Below the pieces are notes generated by a model. The model saw only the letters and a program-made list of their open reading frames with translations, had not been told where the DNA came from and made no database searches. A stretch of DNA of 64,000 nucleotides from Cladobotryum mycophilum (Eukaryota; Ascomycota; Sordariomycetes; Hypocreales; Hypocreaceae): assembly GCA_036429605.1 (NCBI GenBank), contig CM071589.1, positions 1,550,001-1,614,000 of the forward strand. The letters run 5' to 3'. The stretch's first letter is position 1; each line of letters begins with the position of its first letter. Of the stretch, positions 46,210-57,884 are shown in pieces. The position numbers and the translations under genes are program-made.

Positions 46210-46966
46210 ATGGCACAAACGGCCCAAACCTTTCATTTATTCCCTCACCTTCCAACCGAGATCCGTCTCGCCATCTGGTTCATCTGTCTCCCTCGCCGTT
46301 TCCTCGAGGTGGATCATCCCCACCCCGATGGGCTCGAGCGTGGAGAACCCAACGCATGGGATGGTCAGCGTTGCGGCACAAGAAGCACAAGTGCGGCCAA
46401 TGCCAGTATGCCTCACATCACCGCTGTATGTCGCGAATCGCGCCAGGTTGTGCTCGAAAATGGACAATTGAAGTATAACCGCATAAGTCTGGACATTCGG
46501 GATTGTTGGTGGCAGCCACGGCTTGATACCCTTCGCCTGAACTGGTGTCCTCAATATTATTCCCAGCATGACTTCGACTGGCCAAGTCCACTGCCAGAGT
46601 TTTTCGCTGAATTCCGGTCTCTTGGGAAGGTTTGGCGATGAGCCCATCCAGCTCGTTGACGCTCGAGATATAAACACAATCCGTACATACTACCGTTTCT
46701 GGGTGGCAACGGTTACCGAGATGCCCCGGCCTATTCCTCGCCCACACGCATTCGGGAGCATGCTGGAAAGTGAACAGGAATATCTGGCACGCATCGAAAC
46801 ATGGCACGCAACTTCCACGTTCCTGTTATTGGTGGCCGTCTGGGAGGAAGCTCGAGTTGACGGCTTCCCCGGTGTGGAATATCCAGAAGGCATTTGGTCA
46901 CCTCCAGTGGCTGCAGATGAAATGCCTCTGGTTCGCACGCACGCCGCCAATGAGAATCATCCGTAG
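46210..46966 (+). pseudogene. Broken 2EXR-domain (F-box-like) protein gene
   Basis: The N-terminal half (46210 onward) starts FHLFPHLPTEIRLAIWFICL, the hallmark of the fungal 2EXR family, continues with ITAVCRESRQVVLENG, and reaches LRLNWCPQYYSQHDFDWPSP before it stops at 46641. A second frame from about 46600 carries the usual C-terminal block GLLGRFGDEPIQLVDARD and ends at 46966. In intact relatives a longer segment separates these blocks, so part of the middle is gone and the two halves are out of frame. No plausible intron joins them. Confidence 0.6.
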
Positions 46967-48054
46967 GTTCTCTGGACAAGAGCTCAGTTTCCAGTTTCAG
47001 TCCCAAAGGTTGTCATCAGGTGCTGCTGCTTCAACAGATATCATAGGGGCAGACCGCCCAACACGCCAGCCATAAGCCGAACTCCATCACCGTTTCATTA
47101 ACCTGCGTCTCCAAAGGGAAATAATTTTCGAATACGATAGATAATAGATATGCATGCATATATACATACATACATATGGCGTGTAAGCCTTTACCTATGT
47201 GTTAAGAAGTCATATTCGGGCTGATATCTCACCTAGCGCATCTTTGTCCAAGGAGATCTTCGACCGATCAGTGCGGCACCAACGTTAAAATGGTTCACCG
47301 GCGCACTTTAGTGGGAAAAAAGCTTAAGTTAAAATCTGCCTTGCGACCCACATGGAAGGATTCCATGTTTCAAATCTCCTGGGACGTGGCTTTTTTTGTG
47401 CCCGTCGACGTACTTGTACCTGACAGACGGCTTGGACTTGAGCGCGACTGTGGCGTCTCACGAGGTCTAAACAAACGCGGGCAGGGGGGCGGGAGGGGGC
47501 GTTATGCCTTGACTCACGGCAGTCATGTTTGTTGTTGCCGGGGAGGGAGCGCCTCTCTTACCGCCTCTACACTGCTTCACCATCACCGAGCATCACAAAC
47601 CTCCTTGCGCAGTCGGTACTCCGTATTCCTCGCAATAGACACTCGGGTCAGCAGTTTGATGAGTTGGGCGTTCTCTTTGACCCGAATAAGGTGAGGCTGA
47701 CTGCGCTAGCAGGGACGCGATGCAACTCCAATTCACCCTCTGAATCCCTTTGAGGGCCCGGGCATCTCCAAGTGTCGATCAGTGGCACACTGGTGATTGG
47801 CCGGCTCGAGACTCGTTTTCCGTTCTGGGTAATAGCTGAAAAAAGATAGAGATGTTCTGGACTCAAATCTAATAAGTTATGTCTTTCATGAAAGACCCCC
47901 CTCGCCTTTCAAATTTGCGGTGACCTCTTTTATTCCCCTTCTCCTCAGCTTCCCTTCGAGAGGATTTTGCCTCTGCAAAACTTGCTTCTTCTCCAAGTCA
48001 CAACAACAACAACAACAACCTCTTCAAATCCGATCGCCACCTACTCGCGCCACA
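46967..48054. other. Intergenic
   Basis: No supported gene in 1.1 kb. A CAA microsatellite (47999-48019) lies just before the next start codon, in the leader. Confidence 0.4.
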
Positions 48055-48770
48055 ATGGTTGCTTTCTCTCTCATTTTGACCTTGGCCGGTTTGGCCTACG
48101 CTCAAGACCTTGTCGGCTTTGAACTTCCCCCTGCCGCTAGAGACGACGTTCTCTTCCCCGGCGTAGGATCCTCTCTTCGTATCACAAAGGCCCTCGCCGG
48201 TAGTTGCGATCTGAGCCAGGACACTTGCGATAACAAGTGCATACCCCTCGCAGGTACCTGTTGCAACATTGGCAATGGCTCATTCTGTGATGCTGGCTTC
48301 ACCTGCACCAAGACTGGATGCTGTCGCACCGGCGCTACCTGCAACGACGACTCTGGGACTGGAAGCTTAACCTGTAGCACCGGCAAGACACTCTGCGGCA
48401 AGATATGCATCCCATCCACCGCCACCTGCTGCGACAAGAGCGCCGGGACATGGTGCAGCTCCGGACTCACCTGCGGCGTCGGCGGCAAGTGCACCGCCGG
48501 AAACCGTGACAGCTCCGGAGGAAGTTGCACATCCGCGCAGAAGACTTGCGGCACCGGATGCATCCCCTGAGCGCCGTCTGCTGCAGCAACGGCTTCTACT
48601 GCGACGCTGGCGAGGCCTGCACCAGCGACAACAAGTGCAAGCGCCTATGCAAGCGCAGACGTGGAGGCCACGGTGGTGGACGCGGTTCTGATTGCGTATC
48701 GGCCGGTAGTTTGACGACACCCAACGGCCTGCTGGCCGGTCTGCTCATGGCAGCTCCGCTCATCCTATGA
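48055..48770 (+). CDS. Cysteine-rich secreted, probably GPI-anchored protein, with one-base frameshift
   Basis: Function unknown; a cell-surface protein. A signal peptide (VAFSLILTLAGLAYAQ) leads into repeated Cys modules of the type C-x-IPLxGTCC-x-GSFCDAGFTC-x-C, repeated at least three times (CIPLAGTCC, CIPSTATCC, and CIP near 48560). The third module is cut by a TGA right after CGTGCIP at a run of four C (48564-48567). One more C would continue LSAVCCSNGFYCDAGEACTS to a hydrophobic C-terminal tail (LTTPNGLLAGLLMAAPLIL), a GPI-attachment signal. Because the module pattern continues perfectly in the other frame, a missing base is the best reading (238 codons). Single exon. Confidence 0.78.
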
Positions 48771-49709
48771 GCCATTCAATCATTTCATCCGACTAGTTAT
48801 GTTCTTCGATAAAACGCCCCGAGATATACCATAAAAGTACGGATTTTGGATATCCCTTCGCTCAAGGCAAAGCGTGAAGGGGAGGGCACGGGGCGGTATT
48901 TTCTTTTCAAATAGCTCTTGGAGCTTGGGGCGATGATTTGATGCTTTGGAGTTTTAAGCTGCCTACTTGATTTTATGTAACCAATGTTGATGGTCGGGTA
49001 TGGCTGGTGGCAACTGCTAGGTCAGTGGTTGGAGATGTTAGAAGATAGGAGGGAGCTCTCCCGAAGACATGTACTCCGTATGTGCGCGTATGGCATGCAT
49101 GTCATATAATGTAATATGAGTCTCATACCATTACCACTACCACCACCTACTCTTTCCGTTCACAGCCGAATGATTCATCGAATCCTTGCAGATGGCTCTG
49201 CAATCCCCATGTCCAATTGTGGGCGTTCCGGATCTGGAGCCTCATTCGGAGATGATGAGGGTTGGGGTTGCGCAGTACCACTCCTTTTGCGGTGCCAGAT
49301 CTTGATTCACATCCAGGGTTTGGAGATGAACCAGACTGGAGCTATAAAACTTGCGTTAATACGGTTCGCATATGCGACCACGGCTCAGCCCTATCCGTGC
49401 TTGTTTACTAAACCTTTTAACACGTCCGAGTTGGACCGAAGAAGAAAGCTTGTCATGTCCATCAGGGGGGATATCTAGACTATGAAGTAATAGTAATCGC
49501 TCCCACGTGACTCCGAATTACTGCAAGGGAGAGAAAAATCTTACCAAGCCAGAACGTGCGGGGCAATGTTCGAAAACGACCACCACGAGAAATCTCCCTA
49601 ACCTACAGCAAAGTTCTTTTTTTGTTGCTGACCTCATTTTCTTATTTTGTTTGCTTGCTAGAGATCCAAAAACAAAAAAAAGACAGGAGAATACTGAAGA
49701 AGAGGGAAA
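48771..49709. other. Intergenic
   Basis: No gene recognised; includes the dihydroorotase promoter. Confidence 0.4.
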
Positions 49710-51655
49710 ATGCAGATCAAAACGACTCAGCGGATTGTGTTGCCGGCGACGGCTGACATGCATGTCCATTTGCGACAGGGCGAGTTGATGGATCTCGTTG
49801 TTCCCACGTTGGAGCAAGGAGGGGTTGACGCAGCGTTTGTGTAAGACTTCATCCCCATCTCCATTTGAATTGATGCTGGGGAAAACAGGAGCTGACAGGG
49901 ACACACCACATATAGCATGCCTAACCTTGTACGTTGTGCAATTGGTTGTTTCGAGACTAAGCTTGCTTAGATACGGAATTCGCTTAGGTTGAATCACTGA
50001 CTTTGTCGTGTATCTAAAAATAGGTCCCTCCTATTACAACTGTCGAACAGGTATGATATCAAACACAGCACAACAGTCATAATATGGGTATGTATGTATG
50101 TAGGCTTGGTTAACAGTTGTATTCAAGGCTCTCGACTATAAGTCAAAGTTGGAGGGAATTACCAAGAACGTCCACTTCCTCATGTCACTCTTTGTAAGTT
50201 CAACCCCTAACCTACCTACCTACCCCTTTGAATCCCGCACCGCTTTCCCTAATCCCGCTCAGCTTCACCCATCCATTACCCCGGAGGTAATTGCCCAGGC
50301 TGCTGCGGCTGGCATCACGGGCATCAAGATGTATCCCCAAGGTGAGCTTCTCTCTCCTCTACCCCCTGGGCTACCCCTGGGGTCGAACTGGCTTAAAATC
50401 GGTCATAACATTTCATCAGGTGGAACAACCAACTCCGAGAATGGAGTCGCAAACCTGGAGGCCTTCTACGATACCTTTGCCGCTATGGAGAAGCACGGCA
50501 TGGGTAAGTCGTTCGTCACATGTTTCCCTGATTGTCCACCCCCTGAGCATTCGTCATGAGATCTCGCCCCACTACAGTTCCGCGTCATTAGGCACACGAT
50601 CTTTCTTCGCATTCATCTTGGCAAAACCCGTTGCTTCAAGGTAGAAAAGCAAAGAGGTTCAATCTTTATCTAACTTGTGACCTTAGTTTTGAACCTCCAC
50701 GGAGAAGTCCTTGAGTCTCTTGCGCCGCCTGACACAACCCTGGAGGAGGCCTTCCTTCCCACTCTCCAATCACTTCACGAGAGATTCCCCCAGCTTCGCA
50801 TCGTCGTATGTATTTGTCGTTTTTTATTTATTTTTATCTCCCCTTCTCAATCTCCGTAAAGAGGGGGCTACTTACTGACAATCTCTGACAAGCTTGAGCA
50901 TTGCACTACTGCCGCCGCCGTAGAGGCTGTCAAGGCGTGTGGACCTACTGTTGGTGGTATGTGACTTACCCTTTCGCCCCCCATCCCCTGTGCAGACGAG
51001 GGCTGATGAGGCGTCTTGAAAAATTGGTTTAGCTACCATCACCGCCCATCATCTGTACCTCACCGACGCCGATGCTTGCTGCGATCCATTCGCCTTTTGC
51101 AAACCCATCCCCAAAAAGCCCACCGACAGGGATGCGCTTGTCAAGGCTATCGTCAGTGGAAATTCCAAATTCTTTTTGTAAGTTATGCTTTTGATTTGGA
51201 CTTGGTAAACAAAGAAGAAAAAATGATATTGCCAAGCATGCCCATTTGTCTCTCAATGAATACTAATCAATGTTACCACACGCCCCCCGGACTATAGTGG
51301 AAGTGACAGCGCCCCCCACCCCCTCAGTTCGAAAACCTCTGCCGCAGAGGGCAAAGCCCCCGCGGGAGTCTTCACCCAACCGTACGTCACCCAGCTAGTC
51401 CTGCTCGCCCTCGAGGAGGCCGTTGAGCGCGGGGTAATCGCGGATACGGATGTCACGCAAGAGAAGCTGGAAGGCTTCCTGAGCACCTTTGGACGGCGCT
51501 TCTACAGGCTGCCCGAGGTCGCGGACAGAAGGGTCGTGCTGGAGAGGAAGAGTGAGAAGATTCCTGCTAGCGTGAGGAGCAAGGATGGCAGTGTGGAGGT
51601 GGGCATCTCCAGAGCAGGGACTGAGGTGTTCAGCCTGGGATGGGAAACGGCATGA
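49710..51655 (+). CDS. Dihydroorotase, pyrimidine biosynthesis (361 aa, 10 exons)
   Basis: Catalyses cyclisation of carbamoyl-aspartate to dihydroorotate (URA4 in yeast). Exons: 49710-49840, 49916-49928, 50024-50050, 50128-50193, 50263-50341, 50420-50503, 50687-50805, 50893-50956, 51033-51177 and 51298-51655; all phases agree and total 362 codons with stop. Metal-binding HVH is in ADMHVHLRQGE, the carboxylated Lys in TGIKMYPQ, and further ligands in VLNLHGE and IVLEHCTT; the catalytic Asp is in FFGSDSAPH. Exon 2 is only 13 nt (encoding MPNL plus the last base of a Val codon) and exon 3 only 27 nt. This core gene separates the two accessory groups. Length is as in other type-II fungal and enterobacterial enzymes. 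Confidence 0.93.
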
Positions 51656-53828
51656 AATGAAAGAGAGGGGAAAAAAAGAATTGAGACTAAATTGCTAGGA
51701 TGGATGGATGGATGGATGGATAGAGAGAGAGAGAGGTAAGAACGTTGAGAGAAAGAGAAAAGGACTTGAAGGGCTCTACGTGATTGGTTCACTCGCATCA
51801 GGAACTCAAGTTGGAGCGAAAAGGGTAAACAAGAATGGGAGGGGAGCAATATGTGAGGTATCACAAGGTGAATCAAAGCAATGTCTGCTATTGGACAGTT
51901 CGGCTGTCGAGCCCTTGGGTTGGTCAATAGTGTTTCAAGGGGGGATGCGTTTTTCTTACCTGGGTTTCCAATATATGTGGATGCCGCCGTTCTGGGGTCC
52001 CGGCGGCCCGCCGCGCACGGTCTGACATACGCCTTCTGGATCCAATCATATTCAGAAGCGGCCGTATAGAGCACAGGGCTGGTAGGGACGTTGTAAGAAA
52101 AGACAAGTCCTACGCTTGGTTCTGGTGGATGCTTTTTTTGATGTATGCTACGCCTTCCCAAGTTGTCTAGTCACGGCTCAAGTTTCTGAATATCCTGCCG
52201 TCTACTGCATCGATGATGCAATGGTAAGGCAGCAGGTGGGGGTGAGCGCTATTTGGCATGAATGGGAATGCGTTATGGAGGAGATGTTCCGCGTTATGAT
52301 ATCTCGTAAACTTTCTCATGATGCGGAATGCTCCGCCCACCCCCTGCCCTTGTCCCGGACCGAGGAGCTTCTAGTTGTACTAGCTGGGCTGGTTTGCAGG
52401 AAGCTTTGACTTTTGTTGTTGCTTGGATGAAGGGGGTGGGAGAGCATACGAAGGCATCGAGACCGGCAACTCATCACAGTGCCTCCCATTCCACACTCTG
52501 CTTCAAAGAAAAAAAGTCCTAGATAATAAATGTTAATCTATAGTGTTGGAGAAAGAAAGAGAAAGGATAAAAAAACCTTGTGTATAGAACAGTCCCTATA
52601 TAACATCCAATTCAATATACTTGTTAGAGATAATGCAGTCATCGTTATAATGTACCCAAAAGGTTTCCCCCCACCCCCATTTCGGGTATTCATCCGGGAA
52701 TTCTATCAAGTTTCAATCAAAACAATGGATACTTGCAAGGGTGCATGCAAATGTCTCTCCATCAAACCACGTCTTGCCCGCCGTCGACGCTTCATACCGA
52801 GTCAGCCAATACACGCAACAACATCTTGGCACACCACATACGAGCCCTGAACAAAGGTCCTCCCCCTGTCGTTCCGATTCGAATGGGTTTACGAAATGGT
52901 AATACCGCAATTTAATCTTTGTTGCTCTTTTTCCGTTCAGGCCTACCTTACCTTAGTAGTAACATAAAAAACGGGCAGCCATCAAAGTAAAAAAATGGTC
53001 TTGGGTTGAGTCTCATTGGCGGGATCGTATTTAGACAAAAGCCTCCATACGTAAGTCTAACGCAACGAGGTTTACGAGGGGCCATTGAGGAACAATTCTC
53101 GGCTTATTTACTTTTTTGGCCAAGTGATTATTATTATTATTATTGTTGTTGTTGTTGTTAATTATTACATTTCTTTTATTATTATTTATCTTCTTTCTCA
53201 TTTATCAACAATTATGATGAGAGAAGAGAGAAATCACATGTTTCTGTTTGTGTCCCAATTATCGGCTTGTCCATGGAAGTTGTGTGCAAACGTCCGTGGA
53301 CAACGTCCAAGAGAAGGATGCAATTTGGAGAATCGTATCCTGAAATGTATTAACGACAAAGAGATAGGCAATCCATCCAATAATGAAAAAAGGCTATCCA
53401 TGTTGTCATTGTTTGTAAGTCACTAAACGGCCGACGGCAACTAGCTTCACCCGTCGATGAGCCCACCCAAGACTTGTCCGCAGGTGAGATTGAGACAACC
53501 GGTCTGTCCTCAATCTGCACTGCACTGCATGATCAATAAAACTCCACATTGGAAAGCTCCAAGGGCCACCAAAATTCCAACGGCTTGACTTACATTAGTC
53601 AAGGGTCCCTTCTCAACGGCCTGACCCGCCCCGATTCAACTTTTGTGACCTAAATAGCCCACATTAGTAAAGGTAGGTAGAGGGGAGGAGACAGAGGGAG
53701 AAGGGGGGGGGGGGACCCTAGTGTGATGTCTAGTATAAAGACTAAAGACGCCCAACGTCGTTTCATCCTCTTGAAACCACAAGACCATTCTCAATACAGA
53801 GAACACAGCTCCTAAGAACACAATCAAG
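51656..53828. other. Intergenic, 2.2 kb, gene-free as far as seen
   Basis: Microsatellites: GGAT at 51698-51721, TTA/TTG at 53128-53160 and a run of 12 G at 53703-53714 just before the P450 leader. Long minus-strand ORFs here (for example 51502-52161) are low-complexity and mostly antisense to the dihydroorotase 3' end. Confidence 0.4.
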
Positions 53829-55727
53829 ATGAAGACCCTCCTACTAGGAGTTGCCACAGTTGCTGGCTTTGCGACGCTGGCGTCCAAGTCTGGCATCGAT
53901 GTGTCCCACGGCGCAGCTGCTGGTGCGGCCATCTTCGTTGTCTCAACACTACTCTTCAAGATCCTGAGGGCCATGATATACCCATACTGGTTCTCTCCCC
54001 TACGAAACGTTCCCACTCCCGGCGTACGTCCATCCCATTCCATCCCATCCTATCCTATCCCATCTCCAACGTTTGAGAGAGAAACAGAGAGAGTCTTGTA
54101 TAGCTGACCAGGTGACTTGTGTGTGTTTTTAGGGAGGCCACTTCTTGCTTGGCCATGGTTTGAAGCTCCTCCTCGCCGAGGGTCCCTTTGACTACTTCCG
54201 TCAATGGAACCGTCAATGGCCGGAAGCGCCATTCATCCGCTACTTCAGCTTTGGCAACTCTGAGATCCTCATTCCGAACAACCTAGAGGCCATCAGGGCT
54301 ATCATGCATACGCACGCCTATGTTTTCGACAAGTCCCCCGAGCTGAAGAGTTACCTCAAAGAGTTCATGGGTGGCGGCATATTGTTCGCCATGGGCGAGC
54401 AACACAAGAGACTGAGAAAGGTCCTTGCAGGTATGGCGCCTTGACCTACTGTGGATACTCGAGATCGGAGCTGACAAGAACAAGGACCCATCGCCCGGCC
54501 GAATGTCCGAAAATTACTCGACGTCTTCCAGAACGGTGCCAATAATCTTGCCGCAAAGGTGGACAGGGCTATTTATGGACCAGAAAATGGTGTGCTTGAA
54601 GGTAAGCTTGCCCCCCCCAAAATGACCGTGCTAGAAAGAGAGGATCCGGGTTACTGACACACAATCTCTACCTAGTCGAGACCACCTTTTCCCAATGCAT
54701 TCTAGATGTCATCGGTATCGCAATCATCGGCAAGGAGCTCAACTCCTTCAGGTCCAGGGCCGCCGGCCTCAGCTACGAGGATTGCTACAGAACCTTCATC
54801 TACCCATCCACCCTCGGCAAATTCATCATGTTCTTCAACGCATTGATCCCGCTGAGATGGATTCCGATCGAAGAAAACCGCAAGTACTTCGAAGCCAACA
54901 ATGAGATGCGAAGCCTGGTGTCCGAACTCATCCGGGAGCGAACGGCGGAAATCATGGCGGCCGAAAAGACTGGCACACGCGATGGGAGGACAGATATGCT
55001 CACCAAGATGATCCAAGCCAATATTTCTGAGAACTGTAAAATCACGGACAAGGAGCTCATGGACACAGTAAGTGATATCACAGTGACGTGTTGTTACATA
55101 AAACTGACATATCATGTGTAGGTTTGTCAGTTGATCATGGCTGGTCACGAGACCACATCTGGCGTACTGTCATGGGCAACCCGCGAATTCGTCCAACGTC
55201 CCGACATGGTAGCCCGTCTCCGTCAAGAAATCGCCCAAGCACAAGAAATTCAGCCCGAGCTTGATGCCGTGACCATCGAAAACCTTCCCTATCTGAACAA
55301 TGTCATCCGCGAGATCCTCCGTCTTTACACCCCGACCATTGTGCTGCACTGGGAGCCAATTGAGGACCTTGTCATTTCCGACGTGCGAATTCCTAAAGGA
55401 ACCCCAACCCATATTGTCCCTTCCATGATTCATCAAAACAAACTCATTTGGGGCGAGGATTGCGATAACTTTGACCCAGACCGATGGGAGAGACTAAATG
55501 AGGCTTCGGGTAACGTCTTCGCCTTTGAGGCCTTCATCAACGGCCCCAGAATCTGCCCAGGGCTGCCTCTCGCCATGCTGGAAATGAAGGTTTTCATCAT
55601 TAGCTTGGTGACCAATTTCGACTTTGAGCTGGCAGACACTGTCGTGACCTTTGATCATCCAACTCTTTCTTTGAAGGCGAAGGGTGGCCTGAATATCCGA
55701 TTCCGCCGGCGGTTACAGCAGCAATGA
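53829..55727 (+). CDS. Cytochrome P450 monooxygenase (535 aa, 5 exons)
   Basis: Exons 53829-54023, 54133-54430, 54485-54601, 54676-55067 and 55122-55727. Two N-terminal hydrophobic segments are followed by the Pro-rich hinge (SPLRNVPTPGGGHFLLGHGL). Motifs: C-helix (QHKRLRKVLAGP), I-helix AGHETTSG, ExxR in VIREILRLY, DPDRWER, and the heme loop FINGPRICPG with an intact Arg and Cys. The family resembles fatty-acid or sesquiterpene-hydroxylating fungal P450s, but the substrate is unknown. It faces a class A flavin monooxygenase with converging 3' ends 316 bp apart, and a Zn2Cys6 regulator follows, so a small pathway is plausible. Confidence 0.92.
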
Positions 55728-56043
55728 AGGCCTGGCGTCTACATTAGCTAGTTATTTGGACAATTTCTGTGGAACATTTGGTTGTGTATTTAGGGAAGGC
55801 TAGTCTGGAAACCCAACATGTCGATGATTAGTAAAACAAGAGCCTCACCAATTACGAGTTTATACCCCCTACACTCTAGCCACTTCTTCTCCTCATATCA
55901 AGGCCATATCCCATGAATTGTGACATTATGTATCGAAATGGCGATGAGGTAATTCATGACTGAAGTAGACGGGGAAATCCCACAGATGTTCATCCAAACC
56001 CTCTTGTTGGCACACGCTTGTCGTCAAATAACCCATGGCAAGA
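55728..56043. other. Convergent 3' region
   Basis: 316 bp between the P450 and FAD monooxygenase stops; nothing else seen. Confidence 0.5.
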
Positions 56044-57884
56044 TTATGCACAGAACCCGTCAAAGAACTCTTCCACCTCATCAAGCTGATGCAATCCAGC
56101 TGCGAAAGCCACAATCCCATCCGGTCGAATAACAATTATAGTGCCATCGTGGGGGATGCCGTAGCCGGCATGAGCCAGACCCTCTGGGTCAAAGTATAAT
56201 CTCCCCAACGCAGGTCCTTCGAAAGCATCCCATACGCTACTCACCGAGCCGATGATGAGGGTATAGACCCTCATCATATGCGCTCGCTTGATGAAGCTGC
56301 TACCCTGAGCAGTCATCTTCACCCGAAGAGCCTTGAACCTGTCCCGTGTTTTCAGAGGGTTACTGGCAAAAACAAGCACGTTCCATCGGCCTTTGCTCTT
56401 GTGAATGATGCTTTGAAGTCGGACAGGGACTGATGGACCAGGATGCTTGACGAGTTCATCTGCACAACGGAGTCCGATACTCCAGGTCCCGGCTCTAGCC
56501 TCACTTAGAACAACGGAGGTTGTCTCCTCATAGCTGACGCCAATGCCGCTGTTAAAGCTAGCATTCGCTTGTGCCACTTGATTCATGACTTCATAGCGGT
56601 TCATGCCAAGGCTTTTGTAGGCCTCTGGAAGGTCTCCCGACATGCAGGTTGCCATCAACCTATCGATGTCAATCACCTTTTGCGCAATTTTGCGACGCTC
56701 CGGGTCATAAGTTGCGAGAACGTCGGATTTATACCAACCCTTAAGCTGACCGGAAAGTTTCCAGATGAGATTGGTGGCATCATGAATACCCGTGTTCATC
56801 CCTTGAGCCATCCCAGACGAGTGAGTGTGACAAGAATCGCCTGCCAAAAGGACATACTCGTCCTTTTGAAAGAAAGCGGCCACCTTCTGCTTGATCCTGT
56901 AGATTGTCCACCAGTCCAGCCGCTCAAACTCTAATTTGAAAGGCTTGATAGCCTCGATGGCTTCAAACATGCACTGTTCTTGTGTGGGGCCTTCGGGGTA
57001 TTTGTCCAATTGTTGCTGTGTTAGCGTGTAGCCGATACGATACGAATCACCATCCAGCCTGAAGATGAAGAGATGGGGGTGGCCATCTGATTCAACAGTC
57101 GCTCCGCCGTCCTCGATGCCTGGTATATCAGTTTTGAATTTGCCGTCGAGACGAACCCACTTGTACGACGTCTCGTCTCCGACCATGTCAATGCCGGCTA
57201 GTTGACGAACGGTAGACTGGGTTCCGTCCGCGCCAACGATGTATTTGCTAGAGAAAGAAAAAGAAAAACCAACCGTCAGCCTAGGTTCATCTTTTATTTT
57301 TAAGGGAAATTTTATAGTACCATCTAATTGTCCTTTCTCCCAATGACACATGCGAGATAGTGGCCGTGACATTATAATCATCCTGGATTTCGGTGTCGAC
57401 CTTGAGATCAACAAGCTCCCACTCGTGGTGAACTGATTTGTTGAAATCGGTCTTGTACTTGGAAGCAACAATGGTTTGTGTAATTGCTTGGCGTACGCTG
57501 AGGGCGTATGAATGAAAGCTTGCCTTGTAACCGAGGAATACACTCTGCATGCCCTTCAAGAATATTGGTTTGCCATTCCTGTAAGAGCTGTATGAGTGAT
57601 GGATGGCGCCAGCTTGCAAAAGTTCATCAGTGATATCTACTTGTTCAAGCAGCTCAAGAGTACGGGGATGGATCGAAGCTGCTCGGCCGAATGTTTCGTG
57701 TTTTTTCGCATCTCTCTTCTCTGTGTGGCGGGTCAGTCAACGAATAGCTGAAGGCGTAGACTGCGAGGGGACACTGACCAATGAGTAGGGTGTCTATCCC
57801 TTGCTGGGCAAGACCAAGTGCGGTCACCAATCCTATAGGTCCAGCCCCTACTATGAGAACGTCTGTGAAATCAACTGAGACCAT
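56044..57884 (-). CDS. Class A FAD monooxygenase, phenol hydroxylase-like (569 aa, 3 exons)
   Basis: NAD(P)H- and FAD-dependent aromatic hydroxylase family (phenol 2-monooxygenase type). Exons 57884-57779, 57720-57321 and 57247-56044; introns of 58 and 73 nt. Motifs: GxGxxG in VLIVGAGPIGLVTALGLAQQ, GADGTQSTVRQ (DG motif, split by intron 2) and LLAGDSCHTHSSGMAQGMN with TGIHDATNL, the second FAD motif. The C-terminal 170 residues form the thioredoxin-like domain typical of this subgroup, here ending in HDGTIIVIRPDGIVAFAAGL. Length is slightly below the usual 600-650. Convergent with the P450. Confidence 0.9.

Noticed and set aside
51502..52161. 219-codon minus-strand ORF
   Set aside because: Low-complexity Ser/Leu-rich translation of a GGAT/GA-repeat 3' flank and antisense to the last dihydroorotase exon.
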